From AC-38 sp033856025 (GTDB lineage Bacteria; Actinomycetota; Thermoleophilia; Solirubrobacterales; Solirubrobacteraceae): a DNA stretch of 64,000 nt. Positions 16,200 to 25,995 of this stretch are shown in pieces (the first letter of the stretch is position 1; the number at the start of each line of letters is the position of its first letter). The notes beneath the pieces were generated by a model. It made no database searches. It was not told the origin of the DNA and saw nothing but the letters and a program-made list of their open reading frames with translations. The DNA is taken from positions 1 through 64,000 of the forward strand of contig JAWVFQ010000034.1 in NCBI GenBank assembly GCA_033856025.1, written 5' to 3'. A program made the position numbers and the translations under genes.

Positions 16200-17621
16200 C
16201 TACGTGATCTTCTGGATCAGGTCGAGGTACTGCATGAGCGAGCGCACCGCGAGGAACTCGTGGCGCACGCGCTCCTGCGCCGCCCGGCCCATGGCCTCGG
16301 CGCGCTCGGGGTCCTGGAGCAGCGCCGCCACCGCGGCGCCGTAGGCGTCGAGGTCCGTCGCGTCGTCGAGCAGGACACCGGAGACGCCGTCCTCGATCTG
16401 GTCCTGGATCCCGCCGATGCGCGTCGCCACCACCGGGCGCGCCTTCCACATCCCCTCGGCCACCGTCAGGCCGAAGCCCTCGGCGATCGACTTCTGCACG
16501 ACCACCGCGGCCCGGCGCTGCAGCGCGTTGATGATCGCGGCGTTCTCCTCCAGGTCGTCCATCGGGACGGCGACGAGGTGCAGGCGCTCCTGGGCCTCGG
16601 GCGTCAGGCCCTCGTACAGCGCGATCGCCTCGTCCAGGACCTCCTTGCCCTCGGGGTCGTCGGCCACCGCCGCCACGTCGGGGCCCGCGTACACGAGGTG
16701 CGCGTCGGTCGCGGGCAGGACGTGGTCGACGAAGCCCTGGATCACCCCGATGGGGTCCTTGAGCCGGTCCCAGCGCGACACCTGGAGGACCACCGGGTCC
16801 TCCGGCCGCAGCGGGCGCCCCTCCCACACGGTGGACCGGCGCGTCACGCGCTCCGGCGAGCCGTCCTCGCGGTTGAAGACCGGCTCCCCGCTCTCCCCGC
16901 CGCCCTCCTGGAGCCCGGTCGCGGAGAGGATGGCGGCGACGGTCTCCGCCGACAGCTCCTGGTTCTTGGCCGAGAAGGCGTCGATCACCGGCGCGATCAG
17001 GTTGATCTTGTCGTCGTCCAGCCCCTCCCACACGAACTGCTTGCGCGAGAACACGTAGGCATCGGCCGGCTCGACCAGCGGGCGCAGGAAGTTCCAGGCG
17101 CGCCGCGAGAGCTCGGACGGGACGTCGATCCCCACGTGGCAGCGCCAGATGACGGCCACGCCCTTCTCCTTGAGCGGCCCGATCAGGCCGGCCGGCTGCG
17201 GGTCGTGGACGATGACCACGTCGTCGGAGGACACCATGCCCGTGAACTCCTCGATGTTGGGCGCCAGCGCCTCGTCGTAGATGCGCCGCTCGGCCTCGCC
17301 GAGGTCGCCGCCGTCCCCGGGGGAGGAGTGCAGGTTGTTGTGGATGCGCTTGGTCAGCGCGAAGAACGGGTCGGTCCCGGCGATGACCTCCCAGCGCGCG
17401 TTGACCCCGGCGCCGTTCGCGTAGGCGAGCAGGGAGACGAGCATCTCGGCCACGCCCCCGCCGCGCGAGGTGGAGTTGACGTTCCAGACGACGCGCCCGT
17501 CCAGCAGGGACCGGGCCCGGTCCACGGCTCCGCGGAAGGCGGTGAACCGGTCCTCGGGCATGACCGTCTCGAAGCGCTCGAAGGGCAGCTTGCCGACGCG
17601 GACCGTCTCGATCGCGGACAT
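16200..17621 (-). CDS. treT: Trehalose glycosyltransferring synthase TreT
   Basis: 473 aa GT4-family glycosyltransferase that joins a nucleoside-diphosphate glucose to glucose to give trehalose, or runs in reverse. TreT signatures are NVNSTSRGGGVAEMLVSLL near residue 47, ARWEVIAGTDPFF, TKRIHNNLH, and WRCHVGIDVPSE with RRAWNFL; the C-terminal Rossmann domain has QKSIAEGFGLTVAEGMWK, the donor-binding glutamate region. UDP-glucose supply could come from the pyrophosphorylase at 1648. Its start at 17621 has the leaderless-type TAGTGT-N6-ATG. It is divergent from the pentose phosphate operon. No OtsA/OtsB or TreY/TreZ genes are in the window. Confidence 0.9.
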   Translation of the reverse strand: MSAIETVRVGKLPFERFETVMPEDRFTAFRGAVDRARSLLDGRVVWNVNSTSRGGGVAEMLVSLLAYANGAGVNARWEVIAGTDPFFALTKRIHNNLHSSPGDGGDLGEAERRIYDEALAPNIEEFTGMVSSDDVVIVHDPQPAGLIGPLKEKGVAVIWRCHVGIDVPSELSRRAWNFLRPLVEPADAYVFSRKQFVWEGLDDDKINLIAPVIDAFSAKNQELSAETVAAILSATGLQEGGGESGEPVFNREDGSPERVTRRSTVWEGRPLRPEDPVVLQVSRWDRLKDPIGVIQGFVDHVLPATDAHLVYAGPDVAAVADDPEGKEVLDEAIALYEGLTPEAQERLHLVAVPMDDLEENAAIINALQRRAAVVVQKSIAEGFGLTVAEGMWKARPVVATRIGGIQDQIEDGVSGVLLDDATDLDAYGAAVAALLQDPERAEAMGRAAQERVRHEFLAVRSLMQYLDLIQKIT

Positions 17622-17627
17622 GTCGCG

Positions 17628-17633
17628 ACACTA
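17628..17633 (-). promoter_or_regulatory. -10 element TAGTGT for treT
   Basis: TAGTGT on the minus strand ends 6 bases before the ATG at 17621. Confidence 0.5.
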
Positions 17634-17660
17634 ACCCATCGCCGTGGGTATGCACGCGCG

Positions 17661-17668
17661 TATAGGCT
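17661..17668 (+). promoter_or_regulatory. -10 element TATAGGCT for the pentose phosphate operon
   Basis: TATAGGCT would start a transcript near 17675 with a roughly 30-base leader carrying AGGGGG about 5 bases before the tkt ATG. In contrast to most genes here, this operon appears to have a real leader and Shine-Dalgarno. Confidence 0.5.
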
Positions 17669-17705
17669 GACCGCTGAGGGCAGGAGACACCCGACGAGGG
17701 GGAGC

Positions 17706-19730
17706 ATGAGCACGCAGACGACCGACCGCCAGGCGCTCGAGCAGCTGGCCGTCAACACCATCCGGACGCTGTCCATGGACGCCGTCCAGAAGGCGAACTC
17801 GGGCCACCCCGGGACGCCGATGGCGCTGGCTCCCCTGGCCTACGTGCTCTACACGCGGGTGATGAAGCACGACCCCCGCGACCCCGGGTGGCCCGACCGC
17901 GACCGCTTCGTCCTGAGCGCCGGCCACGCCTCGATGCTCCTGTACTCGATGCTCTACCTCAGCGGGTACGGGCTCACCCTCGACGACCTCAAGAACTTCC
18001 GCCAGCTCGGCAGCCCCACCGCCGGCCACCCGGAGTACGGCCACGCCGCCGGCATCGAGACCACCACCGGCCCGCTGGGCCAGGGCATCGCCACGTCGGT
18101 CGGGATGGCGCTGGCCGAGCGCATGCTGGCCGCCCGCTTCAATCGCGACGGTCACGAGGTGGTCGACCACCACACCTACGTCATCGCCTCCGACGGCGAC
18201 ATGCAGGAGGGCGTCCAGTCCGAGGCGGCGTCGATCGCGGGGCACCTGGGGCTGGGCCGCCTGACCGCCTTCTGGGACGACAACCACATCTCGATCGAGG
18301 GCGACACCGCGCTGTCCTTCGACGAGGACGTGGCCAAGCGCTACGAGGCCTACGGCTGGCACGTCCAGAACCTCGGCGAGGACATCGAGCTCGACCGCCT
18401 GGAGCGGGCCATCGCCGACGCCAGGGCGGTGGAGGAGGCGCCGTCGCTGATCGTGGTGCGCACCCACATCGCGCCCGGCGCGCCGAACAAGCAGGACACC
18501 GCCAGCGCCCACGGCTCCCCGCTGGGCGAGGACGAGATCCGCGCGACCAAGGAGGCCTACGGCTGGCCGCCCGACGAGCACTTCCTCGTGCCCGACGAGG
18601 TGCTCGAGCACTTCGGCGAGGTCGCGGACCGCGGCGAGGCGGCGCGGCGCGAGTGGACCGAGCGGATGGACTCCTACAGGGCCGACCACCCGGACGCGCA
18701 CGCCGAGCTGATGCGGACGTTCGAGCGCCGCCTGCCCGAGGGCTGGGACAGCGACGTCCCGCGGTTCCACGTGGACACGGGGATGGTCGCCACGCGCAAG
18801 TCCTCCCAGCAGGTGCTCCAGTGGGCGGCCAAGCAGGTTCCCGAGCTGGTCGGCGGCTCGGCCGACCTCGCGCCGTCCACGCTGACCCTGATCGACGACG
18901 CCGAGAGCGTGGAGAAGGGCGCCTACGGCGGGCGCAACCTGCACTTCGGCATCCGCGAGCACGGGATGGGCGCGATCGTCAACGGGCTCACGCTGCACTA
19001 CCTCCGCGGCTACGGCTCCACGTTCCTCATCTTCAGCGACTACATGAAGGGCGCGATCCGGCTGGCCGCGCTGATGAAGCTGCCCTCGATCTTCGTGTTC
19101 ACCCACGACTCGATCGGGCTGGGGGAGGACGGGCCCACCCATCAGCCGGTGGAGCAGCTGCTCCAGCTGCGCGCCACTCCCAACATCAACATGGTGCGCC
19201 CGGCTGACGCCAACGAGGTGGCGCTGGCCTGGCGGTTCGCGATCAACTCCACCGAGACGCCCACGTGCTTCGCGCTGAGCCGCCAGGGCGTACCGACCTG
19301 GAACCCCGCGGGCGTCCCCGACGACGCGATCGAGCGCGGCGCCTACGTGCTGCGCGAGTCCTACAAGGAGGGCGAGGACCCCGACCTGATCCTCATGTCG
19401 TCGGGGTCGGAGGTCCACATCGCCAACGAGGCGGCGGACCGCCTGGAGGCCGACGGGATCGCCACGCGCCTGGTCTCCGTCCCCTGCATGGACACGTTCG
19501 CCGCCCAGGACGCGTCCTACCGGGACAAGGTCCTGCCGCCCGGCTGCCGGGCCCGGCTGGCCGTCGAGGCCGCGAGCCCGCTGAGCTGGCATCGCTGGGT
19601 CGGCGACTCCGGCGACGTGATCGGGATGGAGACGTTCGGGGCGTCGGGCCCGCAGAAGGCGCTGTACGAGCACTTCGGGTTCACGCCGGAGAACGTCGTC
19701 GAGCGAGCCAAGAAGGTGGTGGGCGGATGA
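17706..19730 (+). CDS. tkt: Transketolase
   Basis: 674 aa thiamine-diphosphate enzyme of the non-oxidative pentose phosphate pathway, moving two-carbon units between sugar phosphates. Visible: NSGHPGTPMALAPL, the ThDP motif SDGDMQEGVQSE...DDNHISIEGD, FGIREHGMGAIVNG with the catalytic glutamate, and HDSIGLGEDGPTHQPVEQL. First gene of a nine-gene operon; its TGA overlaps the next ATG (ATGA). ATG 17706 was chosen for its Shine-Dalgarno and family N-terminus. Confidence 0.97.
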   Translation: MSTQTTDRQALEQLAVNTIRTLSMDAVQKANSGHPGTPMALAPLAYVLYTRVMKHDPRDPGWPDRDRFVLSAGHASMLLYSMLYLSGYGLTLDDLKNFRQLGSPTAGHPEYGHAAGIETTTGPLGQGIATSVGMALAERMLAARFNRDGHEVVDHHTYVIASDGDMQEGVQSEAASIAGHLGLGRLTAFWDDNHISIEGDTALSFDEDVAKRYEAYGWHVQNLGEDIELDRLERAIADARAVEEAPSLIVVRTHIAPGAPNKQDTASAHGSPLGEDEIRATKEAYGWPPDEHFLVPDEVLEHFGEVADRGEAARREWTERMDSYRADHPDAHAELMRTFERRLPEGWDSDVPRFHVDTGMVATRKSSQQVLQWAAKQVPELVGGSADLAPSTLTLIDDAESVEKGAYGGRNLHFGIREHGMGAIVNGLTLHYLRGYGSTFLIFSDYMKGAIRLAALMKLPSIFVFTHDSIGLGEDGPTHQPVEQLLQLRATPNINMVRPADANEVALAWRFAINSTETPTCFALSRQGVPTWNPAGVPDDAIERGAYVLRESYKEGEDPDLILMSSGSEVHIANEAADRLEADGIATRLVSVPCMDTFAAQDASYRDKVLPPGCRARLAVEAASPLSWHRWVGDSGDVIGMETFGASGPQKALYEHFGFTPENVVERAKKVVGG

Positions 19731-22462
19731 GCACCCAGGCCCAGGTCAACCCGCGCCTGCAGGCGCTCACCGAGGCCGGGACGAGCGTCTGGCTGGACCA
19801 GATCCGGCGCACGCTGATCGAGGGCGGCGAGCTCCAGCGCCTCATCGACGAGAGCTGCCTGCGCGGCGTCACGTCGAACCCGGCGATCTTCGAGAAGGCG
19901 ATCCTCGGCTCCGACGACTACGACTCCGACCTGGAGGCGATGGCCAAGGAGGGGCTCGACGCCAAGACCATCTACGACCGGATAGCCATCACCGACGTGG
20001 GGATGGCCGCCGACGTCCTGCGCCCGGTCCACGACGCCACGGGCGGCGCCGACGGGTTCGTCTCGCTGGAGGTCCACCCCCGCCTGGCCCGCGACATGGA
20101 GGCCACGCTGGAGCAGGCGCGCGGCTACTGGAAGGAGCTCGGCCGCCCCAACGTGATGATCAAGATCCCCGGGACCGACGAGGGGATCCCCGCCATCGAG
20201 CAGGCGATCTACGAGGGCATCAACGTCAACGTGACGCTGCTGTTCTCCGTCGAGGCCTACGCCACCGTGGCCGAGGCGTTCATCCGCGGCCTGGAGCGCC
20301 GCCACGAGGAGGGCCAGTCGCTCGACGTCCACTCGGTCGCGTCGTTCTTCGTCTCGCGCGTGGACTCCGAGGTCGACAAGCGCCTGGAGAAGCTGGGCCG
20401 CGAGGACCTGCAGGGCAAGGCCGCGGTGGCCAACGCGCGCGCCGCCTACCTGAAGTTCCAGGAGGTCTTCGAGGGCGAGCGCTTCGCCGCGCTGCGCGAG
20501 GCCGGCGCGCCGGTGCAGCGGCCGCTGTGGGCGTCCACCGGCGTCAAGAACCCGAAGTACTCGCCGACCAAGTACGTCGACGAGCTGGTCGGGCCCCATA
20601 CCGTGAACACGATGCCGATGCCCACGCTGCTGGCCGTGGGCGAGTGCAGCGAGATCAGCGGCGTCACCGCCGACGACGACCCGAGCGCCGACCTCGCCGC
20701 CCTGGCCGACGCCGGGATCGACATGGCCGACGTCACCCGCAAGCTGCTCGAGGACGGCATCGCCCTGTTCGAGGACGCGATGGACGCGCTCATCGAGGGC
20801 GTCGACGACGCGCGCGACGCCGTCGTGACCAACCGCCCGCCCACGATCCAGGCGCACATCCCGCCCGAGCTCGAGGGCCCACTGGCCGAGCGGGTGAAGT
20901 CGGCCGTGGACGACCAGGTGGCCCAGCGCATCTGGTCCAAGGACGCGACGCTGTGGGCGCCCGAGGGGACGCCCGAGATCGCCGACCGCCTGGGCTGGCT
21001 GACCATCTCCGAGACGATGCTCGAGGCGGCGGGCGACCTGCGCGCGTTCGCCGAGGAGGTCCAGGCCGAGGGCTACACCGACGTGGCCCTGCTGGGCATG
21101 GGCGGCTCGTCCCTGGGGCCCGAGGTCATCCGGCGCTCCTTCGGCGACATCGAGGGCGCGCTGCGCCTGCACGTCCTGGACTCCACCGACCCGGCGGCCG
21201 TGCGCGAGCTGGAGGGCTCCGTCGACCTGGGCAAGACGCTCTTCCTCGTCTCCTCGAAGTCGGGCGGGACGATCGAGACGCTCTCGCACTTCCGCCACTT
21301 CTTCGAGAAGACCGGGCGCGAGGGGCGCCACTTCGTGGCCATCACGGACCCCGGCTCGCCGTTGCGCAAGCTGGCCGAGGAGAACGGCTTCCGGCGCGTG
21401 TTCGAGAACGACCCCAACATCGGGGGCCGGTACTCGGTGCTGTCGTACTTCGGGCTCGTCCCGGCGGCGCTGATGGGCGTGTCGGTGGAGGCGCTGCTGC
21501 ACCGCGCGCAGGTGGCCGAGCAGAACTGCAACTCCTACCAGTCGGGCTCGAGCAACTCGGGCCTGTGGATGGGCCTGCTGGCCGGCGAGGCCGCGCTTCA
21601 GGGCCGCGACAAGCTGACCTTCGTCGTGTCCGAGCCGATCTCGTCGTTCGGGCTGTGGGCCGAGCAGCTGGTGGCCGAGTCGCTGGGCAAGGACGGCAAG
21701 GGGGTCCTGCCGGTGGCCGACGAGCCGGTGCTGGAGCCCGAGGCCTACGGCGACGACCGGTTGTTCGCCTACCTGCGCAACGCCGACGACCCCGACGAGG
21801 CGCTGGACGCCAAGGTCGATGCCCTGGCCAAGGCGGGACATCCGACCGTGACGCTGGCCGTCCACGGGCCGACCGACCTGGGGCGCATCTTCTTCTTCGC
21901 CGAGTTCGCGGTGGCCGTCGCCGGCTGGGTGCTCGGGGTCAACCCGTTCGACCAGCCCAACGTCCAGGAGGCCAAGGACAACACCGAGAAGGTGCTCGGG
22001 CGGTTCCGCGAGGACGGATCGCTGCCCGACGTGGACGAGGCGGACCTCGACACGGCGGCCTCCCTGGTCGGCGGCGCGGCGCCGCCGCACTACGTGGCGG
22101 TGCTGGGCTATCTCGCGCCGAGCCAGGCGTTCGACGCCGCGGTGACGCGCCTGCGCGAGGCGATCCTGTCGCGTACGCACGCGGCCAACACCTTCGGCTA
22201 CGGGCCGCGCTTCCAGCATTCGACGGGCCAGATGCACAAGGGCGGGCCGAAGACCGGTCTCTTCCTCCAGCTCGTGCACGACGGCCCCGACGACGTGGAG
22301 ATCCCAGGCGAGCCCTACACGTTCGGGGTCCTCAAGAACGCCGCCGCGATCGGCGACCTGAACACCCTGGGCGACCACGGCCTTCCGGCCGCGCGCCTGC
22401 GCCTCGAAGGCGACCCCGCCGAGGCGCTGGACGCCCTGACCGCCAAGATCAAGGAGGGCTAG
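19727..22462 (+). CDS. Bifunctional transaldolase/glucose-6-phosphate isomerase
   Basis: 911 aa fusion. Residues about 1-370 are transaldolase (GVTSNPAIFEKAI; Schiff-base lysine in MIKIPGTDEG; STGVKNPKYSPTKYVDELVGPHTVNT). Residues about 380-911 are phosphoglucose isomerase (LLGMGGSSLGPEV, SSKSGGTIET, ITDPGSPL, and GQMHKGGPKTGLFLQL). Such Tal-Pgi fusions are known in actinobacteria and a few other phyla. It couples the end of the non-oxidative branch to glucose 6-phosphate, which re-enters through Zwf encoded two genes on. It overlaps tkt by 4 bases. Confidence 0.96.
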   Translation: MSTQAQVNPRLQALTEAGTSVWLDQIRRTLIEGGELQRLIDESCLRGVTSNPAIFEKAILGSDDYDSDLEAMAKEGLDAKTIYDRIAITDVGMAADVLRPVHDATGGADGFVSLEVHPRLARDMEATLEQARGYWKELGRPNVMIKIPGTDEGIPAIEQAIYEGINVNVTLLFSVEAYATVAEAFIRGLERRHEEGQSLDVHSVASFFVSRVDSEVDKRLEKLGREDLQGKAAVANARAAYLKFQEVFEGERFAALREAGAPVQRPLWASTGVKNPKYSPTKYVDELVGPHTVNTMPMPTLLAVGECSEISGVTADDDPSADLAALADAGIDMADVTRKLLEDGIALFEDAMDALIEGVDDARDAVVTNRPPTIQAHIPPELEGPLAERVKSAVDDQVAQRIWSKDATLWAPEGTPEIADRLGWLTISETMLEAAGDLRAFAEEVQAEGYTDVALLGMGGSSLGPEVIRRSFGDIEGALRLHVLDSTDPAAVRELEGSVDLGKTLFLVSSKSGGTIETLSHFRHFFEKTGREGRHFVAITDPGSPLRKLAEENGFRRVFENDPNIGGRYSVLSYFGLVPAALMGVSVEALLHRAQVAEQNCNSYQSGSSNSGLWMGLLAGEAALQGRDKLTFVVSEPISSFGLWAEQLVAESLGKDGKGVLPVADEPVLEPEAYGDDRLFAYLRNADDPDEALDAKVDALAKAGHPTVTLAVHGPTDLGRIFFFAEFAVAVAGWVLGVNPFDQPNVQEAKDNTEKVLGRFREDGSLPDVDEADLDTAASLVGGAAPPHYVAVLGYLAPSQAFDAAVTRLREAILSRTHAANTFGYGPRFQHSTGQMHKGGPKTGLFLQLVHDGPDDVEIPGEPYTFGVLKNAAAIGDLNTLGDHGLPAARLRLEGDPAEALDALTAKIKEG

Positions 22463-22467
22463 ACCAC

Positions 22468-23391
22468 ATGCAATTGGGCTTCGTCGGCCTCGGCAAGATG
22501 GGCGGGAACATGGTCCATCGCATCCACCGCGACTCCGAACACCAGGTCGTGGCGTTCGACTTCAACGAGGACGCGGTGCGCGAGGCCGAGGGCAACGGCG
22601 CGTCGGGTGCCTCGTCGCTGGAGGACCTCGTGTCCAAGCTCGACGCGCCGCGGACCGTGTGGATCATGGTGCCGGCCGGCGACCCGACCCAGGAGACGGT
22701 GGAGAAGCTGGCCGGGCTGCTGGAGTCCGGCGACGCCATCGTGGACGGCGGGAACTCGCGCTGGACCGACGACAAGCGCCGGGCCGAGGAGCTCTCATCG
22801 AAGGGCATCCACTACGTCGACGTCGGCACGAGCGGCGGCGTCTGGGGCCTCCAGGTCGGCTACTGCATGATGGTCGGCGGGCCCGACGAGGCCGTCGAGC
22901 GCCTGTCTCCGATCCTCGACGTGCTGGCGCCTCCGACCACCGAGGAGCACGGGCCGGGCTGGGGCCACATGGGGCCCCCGGGCGCGGGCCACTACGTGAA
23001 GATGGTCCACAACGGGATCGAGTACGGGATCATGCAGGCCTACGCGGAGGGGTTCGGGCTCTTCCACCACTGCGAGTACGAGCTCGACAACGCCAAGATC
23101 TCCCACCTGTGGATGCAGGGCTCGGTCATCCGCTCCTGGCTGTGCGAGCTGGCCGCCCTGGCCTTCGAGCAGGAGGGCAACGACCTGGCCGCCCTGGAGC
23201 CCTACGTCGAGGACTCCGGCGAGGGCCGCTGGACGATCGAGGACGCGATCGACAAGCGCGTGCCGACGCCGGTCATCACCGAGTCCCTGTACGCACGCTT
23301 CGCGTCCCGCGGGCAGGGCGACTACGCGGCCAAGGTCAACGCGGCGCTGCGCAACCAGTTCGGCGGTCACGCGGTCAAGAAGGCGGGCTAG
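22468..23391 (+). CDS. gnd: 6-phosphogluconate dehydrogenase, decarboxylating (short form)
   Basis: 307 aa, matching the short GntZ/YqeC-type enzymes rather than the 470-aa form. It converts 6-phosphogluconate to ribulose 5-phosphate and CO2. The Rossmann loop GFVGLGKMGGNMVHRI is at the N-terminus; VDVGTSGGVWGLQVGYCMMVGG and GAGHYVKMVHNGIEYG carry the substrate and catalytic lysine regions. Short-form enzymes often use NAD+; the aspartate in VVAFDFNE after the second beta strand fits NAD preference, but this is inference. Five bases after the fusion gene. Confidence 0.95.
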   Translation: MQLGFVGLGKMGGNMVHRIHRDSEHQVVAFDFNEDAVREAEGNGASGASSLEDLVSKLDAPRTVWIMVPAGDPTQETVEKLAGLLESGDAIVDGGNSRWTDDKRRAEELSSKGIHYVDVGTSGGVWGLQVGYCMMVGGPDEAVERLSPILDVLAPPTTEEHGPGWGHMGPPGAGHYVKMVHNGIEYGIMQAYAEGFGLFHHCEYELDNAKISHLWMQGSVIRSWLCELAALAFEQEGNDLAALEPYVEDSGEGRWTIEDAIDKRVPTPVITESLYARFASRGQGDYAAKVNAALRNQFGGHAVKKAG

Positions 23392-23395
23392 CGCC

Positions 23396-24928
23396 ATGGC
23401 GACGGCGGTGACCGACGAGAACCCGCTGACCGAGGGGCTCGAGCGACTCCCGGTCCATCCCACCACGCTGGTCATCTTCGGCGCCACGGGCGACCTGGCC
23501 CACCGCAAGCTGCTGCCGGCGATCTACAACCTGGCCCACGAGGGCCAGCTGCCGGAGCGCTTCAACCTGGTCGGCTCCTCGCGCTCGGACAAGCCCGACG
23601 AGGACTACATCGCCGAGATGCGCGAGTCCATCCAGCAGTACTCGCGCACGCCGCCCAAGCCCGAGCTGCTCGACGCGCTGCTGAGCCGGGCCAAGTACGT
23701 CCCGGGGACGTTCGACGACCCCGCCGTCTACGACCGCCTCAAGGAGGTGCTGGCCGGCTACGACGACGAGGCGGGGATCACCTTCAACCGCGTCTTCTAC
23801 CTCTCGACGGCGCCGGAGTTCTTCCCGGTCATCGTGAAGGCGCTGGGTGAGCACGGCCTGGACCACGTGGACGGCGCCGAGACGCGCGTGGTCATCGAGA
23901 AGCCGTTCGGCTACGACCTCGCCACCGCGCGCAAGCTCAACGACGAGGTGCTGTCGGTCTTCCGCGAGGACCAGGTCTTCCGCATCGACCACTACCTGGG
24001 CAAGGAGACCGTCCAGAACATCATGGCCTTCCGGTTCTCGAACACGATGTTCGAGCCGGTCTGGAACCGCAACTACATCGACCACGTCCAGATCACGGCG
24101 GCCGAGGACCTGGGGATCGGCTCGCGCGCCGGCTACTACGACAACGCGGGCGCCCTGCGCGACCTCGTCCAGAACCACATGCTGGAGCTGATGGCCAACG
24201 TGTGCATGGAGCCGCCGACGTCCTTCCACGCCGACCAGGTGCGCGACGAGAAGGTCAAGGTCATCGAGGCCATCCGCCCGCCCACGGTGGAGGAGGTGCC
24301 AAGCATGGCGGTCCGCGCCCAGTACGGCCCGGGGCGCGCGGCCGGGGAGGAGGTGCCCGGCTACCTCCAGGAGGACGGCGTGCCGCCGGACTCCAAGACC
24401 GAGACCTACGCGGCGCTGCGCCTGGAGGTCTCCAACTGGCGCTGGGCCGGCGTGCCGTTCTACCTGCGCACCGGCAAGCGGCTGGCCCGCAAGGTCACCG
24501 AGATCGCGGTGCAGCTCAAGCCCGTGCCCCACCTGGCCTTCCAGGAGAAGGGGTCCCTGGGCGTGCAGCCCAACCAGCTCGTCCTGACGGTGCAGCCCGA
24601 CGAGGGCGTGTCGCTGTCGCTGGGGGCCAAGATCCCGGGCGCGCGGATGCGCATTCGCCCGGTGAACATGGAGTTCCACTACGGGACGACCTTCCTGTCT
24701 CAGTCCCCCGAGGCCTACGAGCGCCTCATCATGGACGCGATGCGCGGCGACGCCACGCTGTTCACCCGCAACGACGAGGTGGATGGCCTGTGGCGGATCA
24801 TCGACCCCATCCTCCAGGCGTGGAGTCAGGACAAGGGCGACGTCGCCCAGTACCCGGCGGGCAGCGACGGTCCGGCCGAGGCCGACGAGCTGCTGGCGCG
24901 CGAGGGCCACGCCTGGCGGCCGCTGTGA
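23396..24928 (+). CDS. zwf: Glucose-6-phosphate 1-dehydrogenase
   Basis: 510 aa, standard length. Oxidises glucose 6-phosphate to 6-phosphogluconolactone, the NADPH-producing entry step. The cofactor loop IFGATGDLAHRKLLPAIYNL, EKPFGYDLATAR and the active-site signature RIDHYLGKETVQN are all intact. It lies 4 bases after gnd and is followed by opcA, whose product assembles or activates actinobacterial G6PDH. Confidence 0.97.
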   Translation: MATAVTDENPLTEGLERLPVHPTTLVIFGATGDLAHRKLLPAIYNLAHEGQLPERFNLVGSSRSDKPDEDYIAEMRESIQQYSRTPPKPELLDALLSRAKYVPGTFDDPAVYDRLKEVLAGYDDEAGITFNRVFYLSTAPEFFPVIVKALGEHGLDHVDGAETRVVIEKPFGYDLATARKLNDEVLSVFREDQVFRIDHYLGKETVQNIMAFRFSNTMFEPVWNRNYIDHVQITAAEDLGIGSRAGYYDNAGALRDLVQNHMLELMANVCMEPPTSFHADQVRDEKVKVIEAIRPPTVEEVPSMAVRAQYGPGRAAGEEVPGYLQEDGVPPDSKTETYAALRLEVSNWRWAGVPFYLRTGKRLARKVTEIAVQLKPVPHLAFQEKGSLGVQPNQLVLTVQPDEGVSLSLGAKIPGARMRIRPVNMEFHYGTTFLSQSPEAYERLIMDAMRGDATLFTRNDEVDGLWRIIDPILQAWSQDKGDVAQYPAGSDGPAEADELLAREGHAWRPL

Positions 24929-24938
24929 GGCTCGGCGC

Positions 24939-25991
24939 GTGAGCGAGGACGTCTGGGCCGCGCAGGACACGAGCCCGCAGGCGATCGAGGCGGCGCTGCG
25001 CGACCTGGAGATGAAGCGGGCGGCCGAGCACGCGGGCTACGTGCCGGCGCGGGTCCTGAACCTGGTGGCGATCGTGGACCGCGAGTGGCGCGGCGAGATC
25101 GCCAACCGCCTGGACTCGGTGGGCCGCTACCACGCCTCGCGCACGGTCCTGTGCTCGGTGGAGAAGGGGAAGTCCACGCTGGACGCCACGGCGCTGCTCA
25201 CCTACGACCGCGAGCCCGCGCCGGGCCAGGTGGCGGTGGTTCGCGAGCGGGTGGAGATCGGCATGGGGCCCGACCGCCTGCCCGGTCTGAGCACGATCAT
25301 CGACGCGGTGATCATCTCCGAGGTGATCACCGTCGTCTGGTCGCCGCACGGCCACGACGACGCGGTCGACGCACTGCTCGGCCTGGCGCACGTGATCCTC
25401 ACCGACTCGGTGGTGGAGCCCGACCCGCGCGCGGCCCTGGCCCGGGTGGCGACGCTGCGCGACAGCGCCTACGTCGTCGACCTGGCGTGGCTGCGCTCGA
25501 CGCCGTGGCGCGAGCGCGTGGCCGCGACGTTCGACCCGCCGCAGTGGCGCGGCGCCCTGGCGCGGATCGCGGGCGTGACCGTGCGCCACGGGCCCGAGTC
25601 GGCCGCCGCGGCGCTGCTGTTCTGCGGATGGCTGGCCTCGCGGCTGGGCTGGGACCCGGGGTCCATGATCGCCCGCGGCGACGTCCTGGAGGGCCGTTGC
25701 CGCGGCCGGCGGCAGGAGGTGGCGCTGAAGCTCGAGCCGGTGCGCCAGGACGTGCCCGGGCTGGCGGGCGTGACGATCGAGACGGCGGACGGGCTGTCCG
25801 TCTCCCTGGACCGCGGGCCGGGCGGGCTGGTCGGGCGCCGGGTGGACCCCAAGGGCCGGGAATCCACGTGGACGCTGCTGGGCGCCTCGCGCGGCGAGGG
25901 CGGGATCCTGGGCGAGGGCGTGCGCCAAGCGCTCCTGCGGGACCCGACGTACGGGCCGGCGCTGGACGTGGCCCGGAAGCTGGTGGGGTGA
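24939..25991 (+). CDS. opcA: Glucose-6-phosphate dehydrogenase assembly protein OpcA
   Basis: 350 aa. OpcA family proteins are needed for assembly or allosteric activation of G6PDH in cyanobacteria and actinobacteria. Family-like segments include ARVLNLVAIVDREW, RYHASRTVLCSVEKGKSTLDA, IIDAVIISEVITVVWSPHGHDDAVDALLGLAHVILTDS and CGWLASRLGW. The GTG start at 24939 lies 10 bases after the zwf stop. Position directly after zwf is the usual actinobacterial arrangement. Confidence 0.93.
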   Translation: MSEDVWAAQDTSPQAIEAALRDLEMKRAAEHAGYVPARVLNLVAIVDREWRGEIANRLDSVGRYHASRTVLCSVEKGKSTLDATALLTYDREPAPGQVAVVRERVEIGMGPDRLPGLSTIIDAVIISEVITVVWSPHGHDDAVDALLGLAHVILTDSVVEPDPRAALARVATLRDSAYVVDLAWLRSTPWRERVAATFDPPQWRGALARIAGVTVRHGPESAAAALLFCGWLASRLGWDPGSMIARGDVLEGRCRGRRQEVALKLEPVRQDVPGLAGVTIETADGLSVSLDRGPGGLVGRRVDPKGRESTWTLLGASRGEGGILGEGVRQALLRDPTYGPALDVARKLVG

Positions 25992-25995
25992 GGCC

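Noticed and set aside
15327..17705. Upstream extension of the transketolase frame by nearly 800 codons
   Set aside because: It crosses the ROK and treT genes on the opposite strand; the ATG at 17706 has a Shine-Dalgarno and the family N-terminus.
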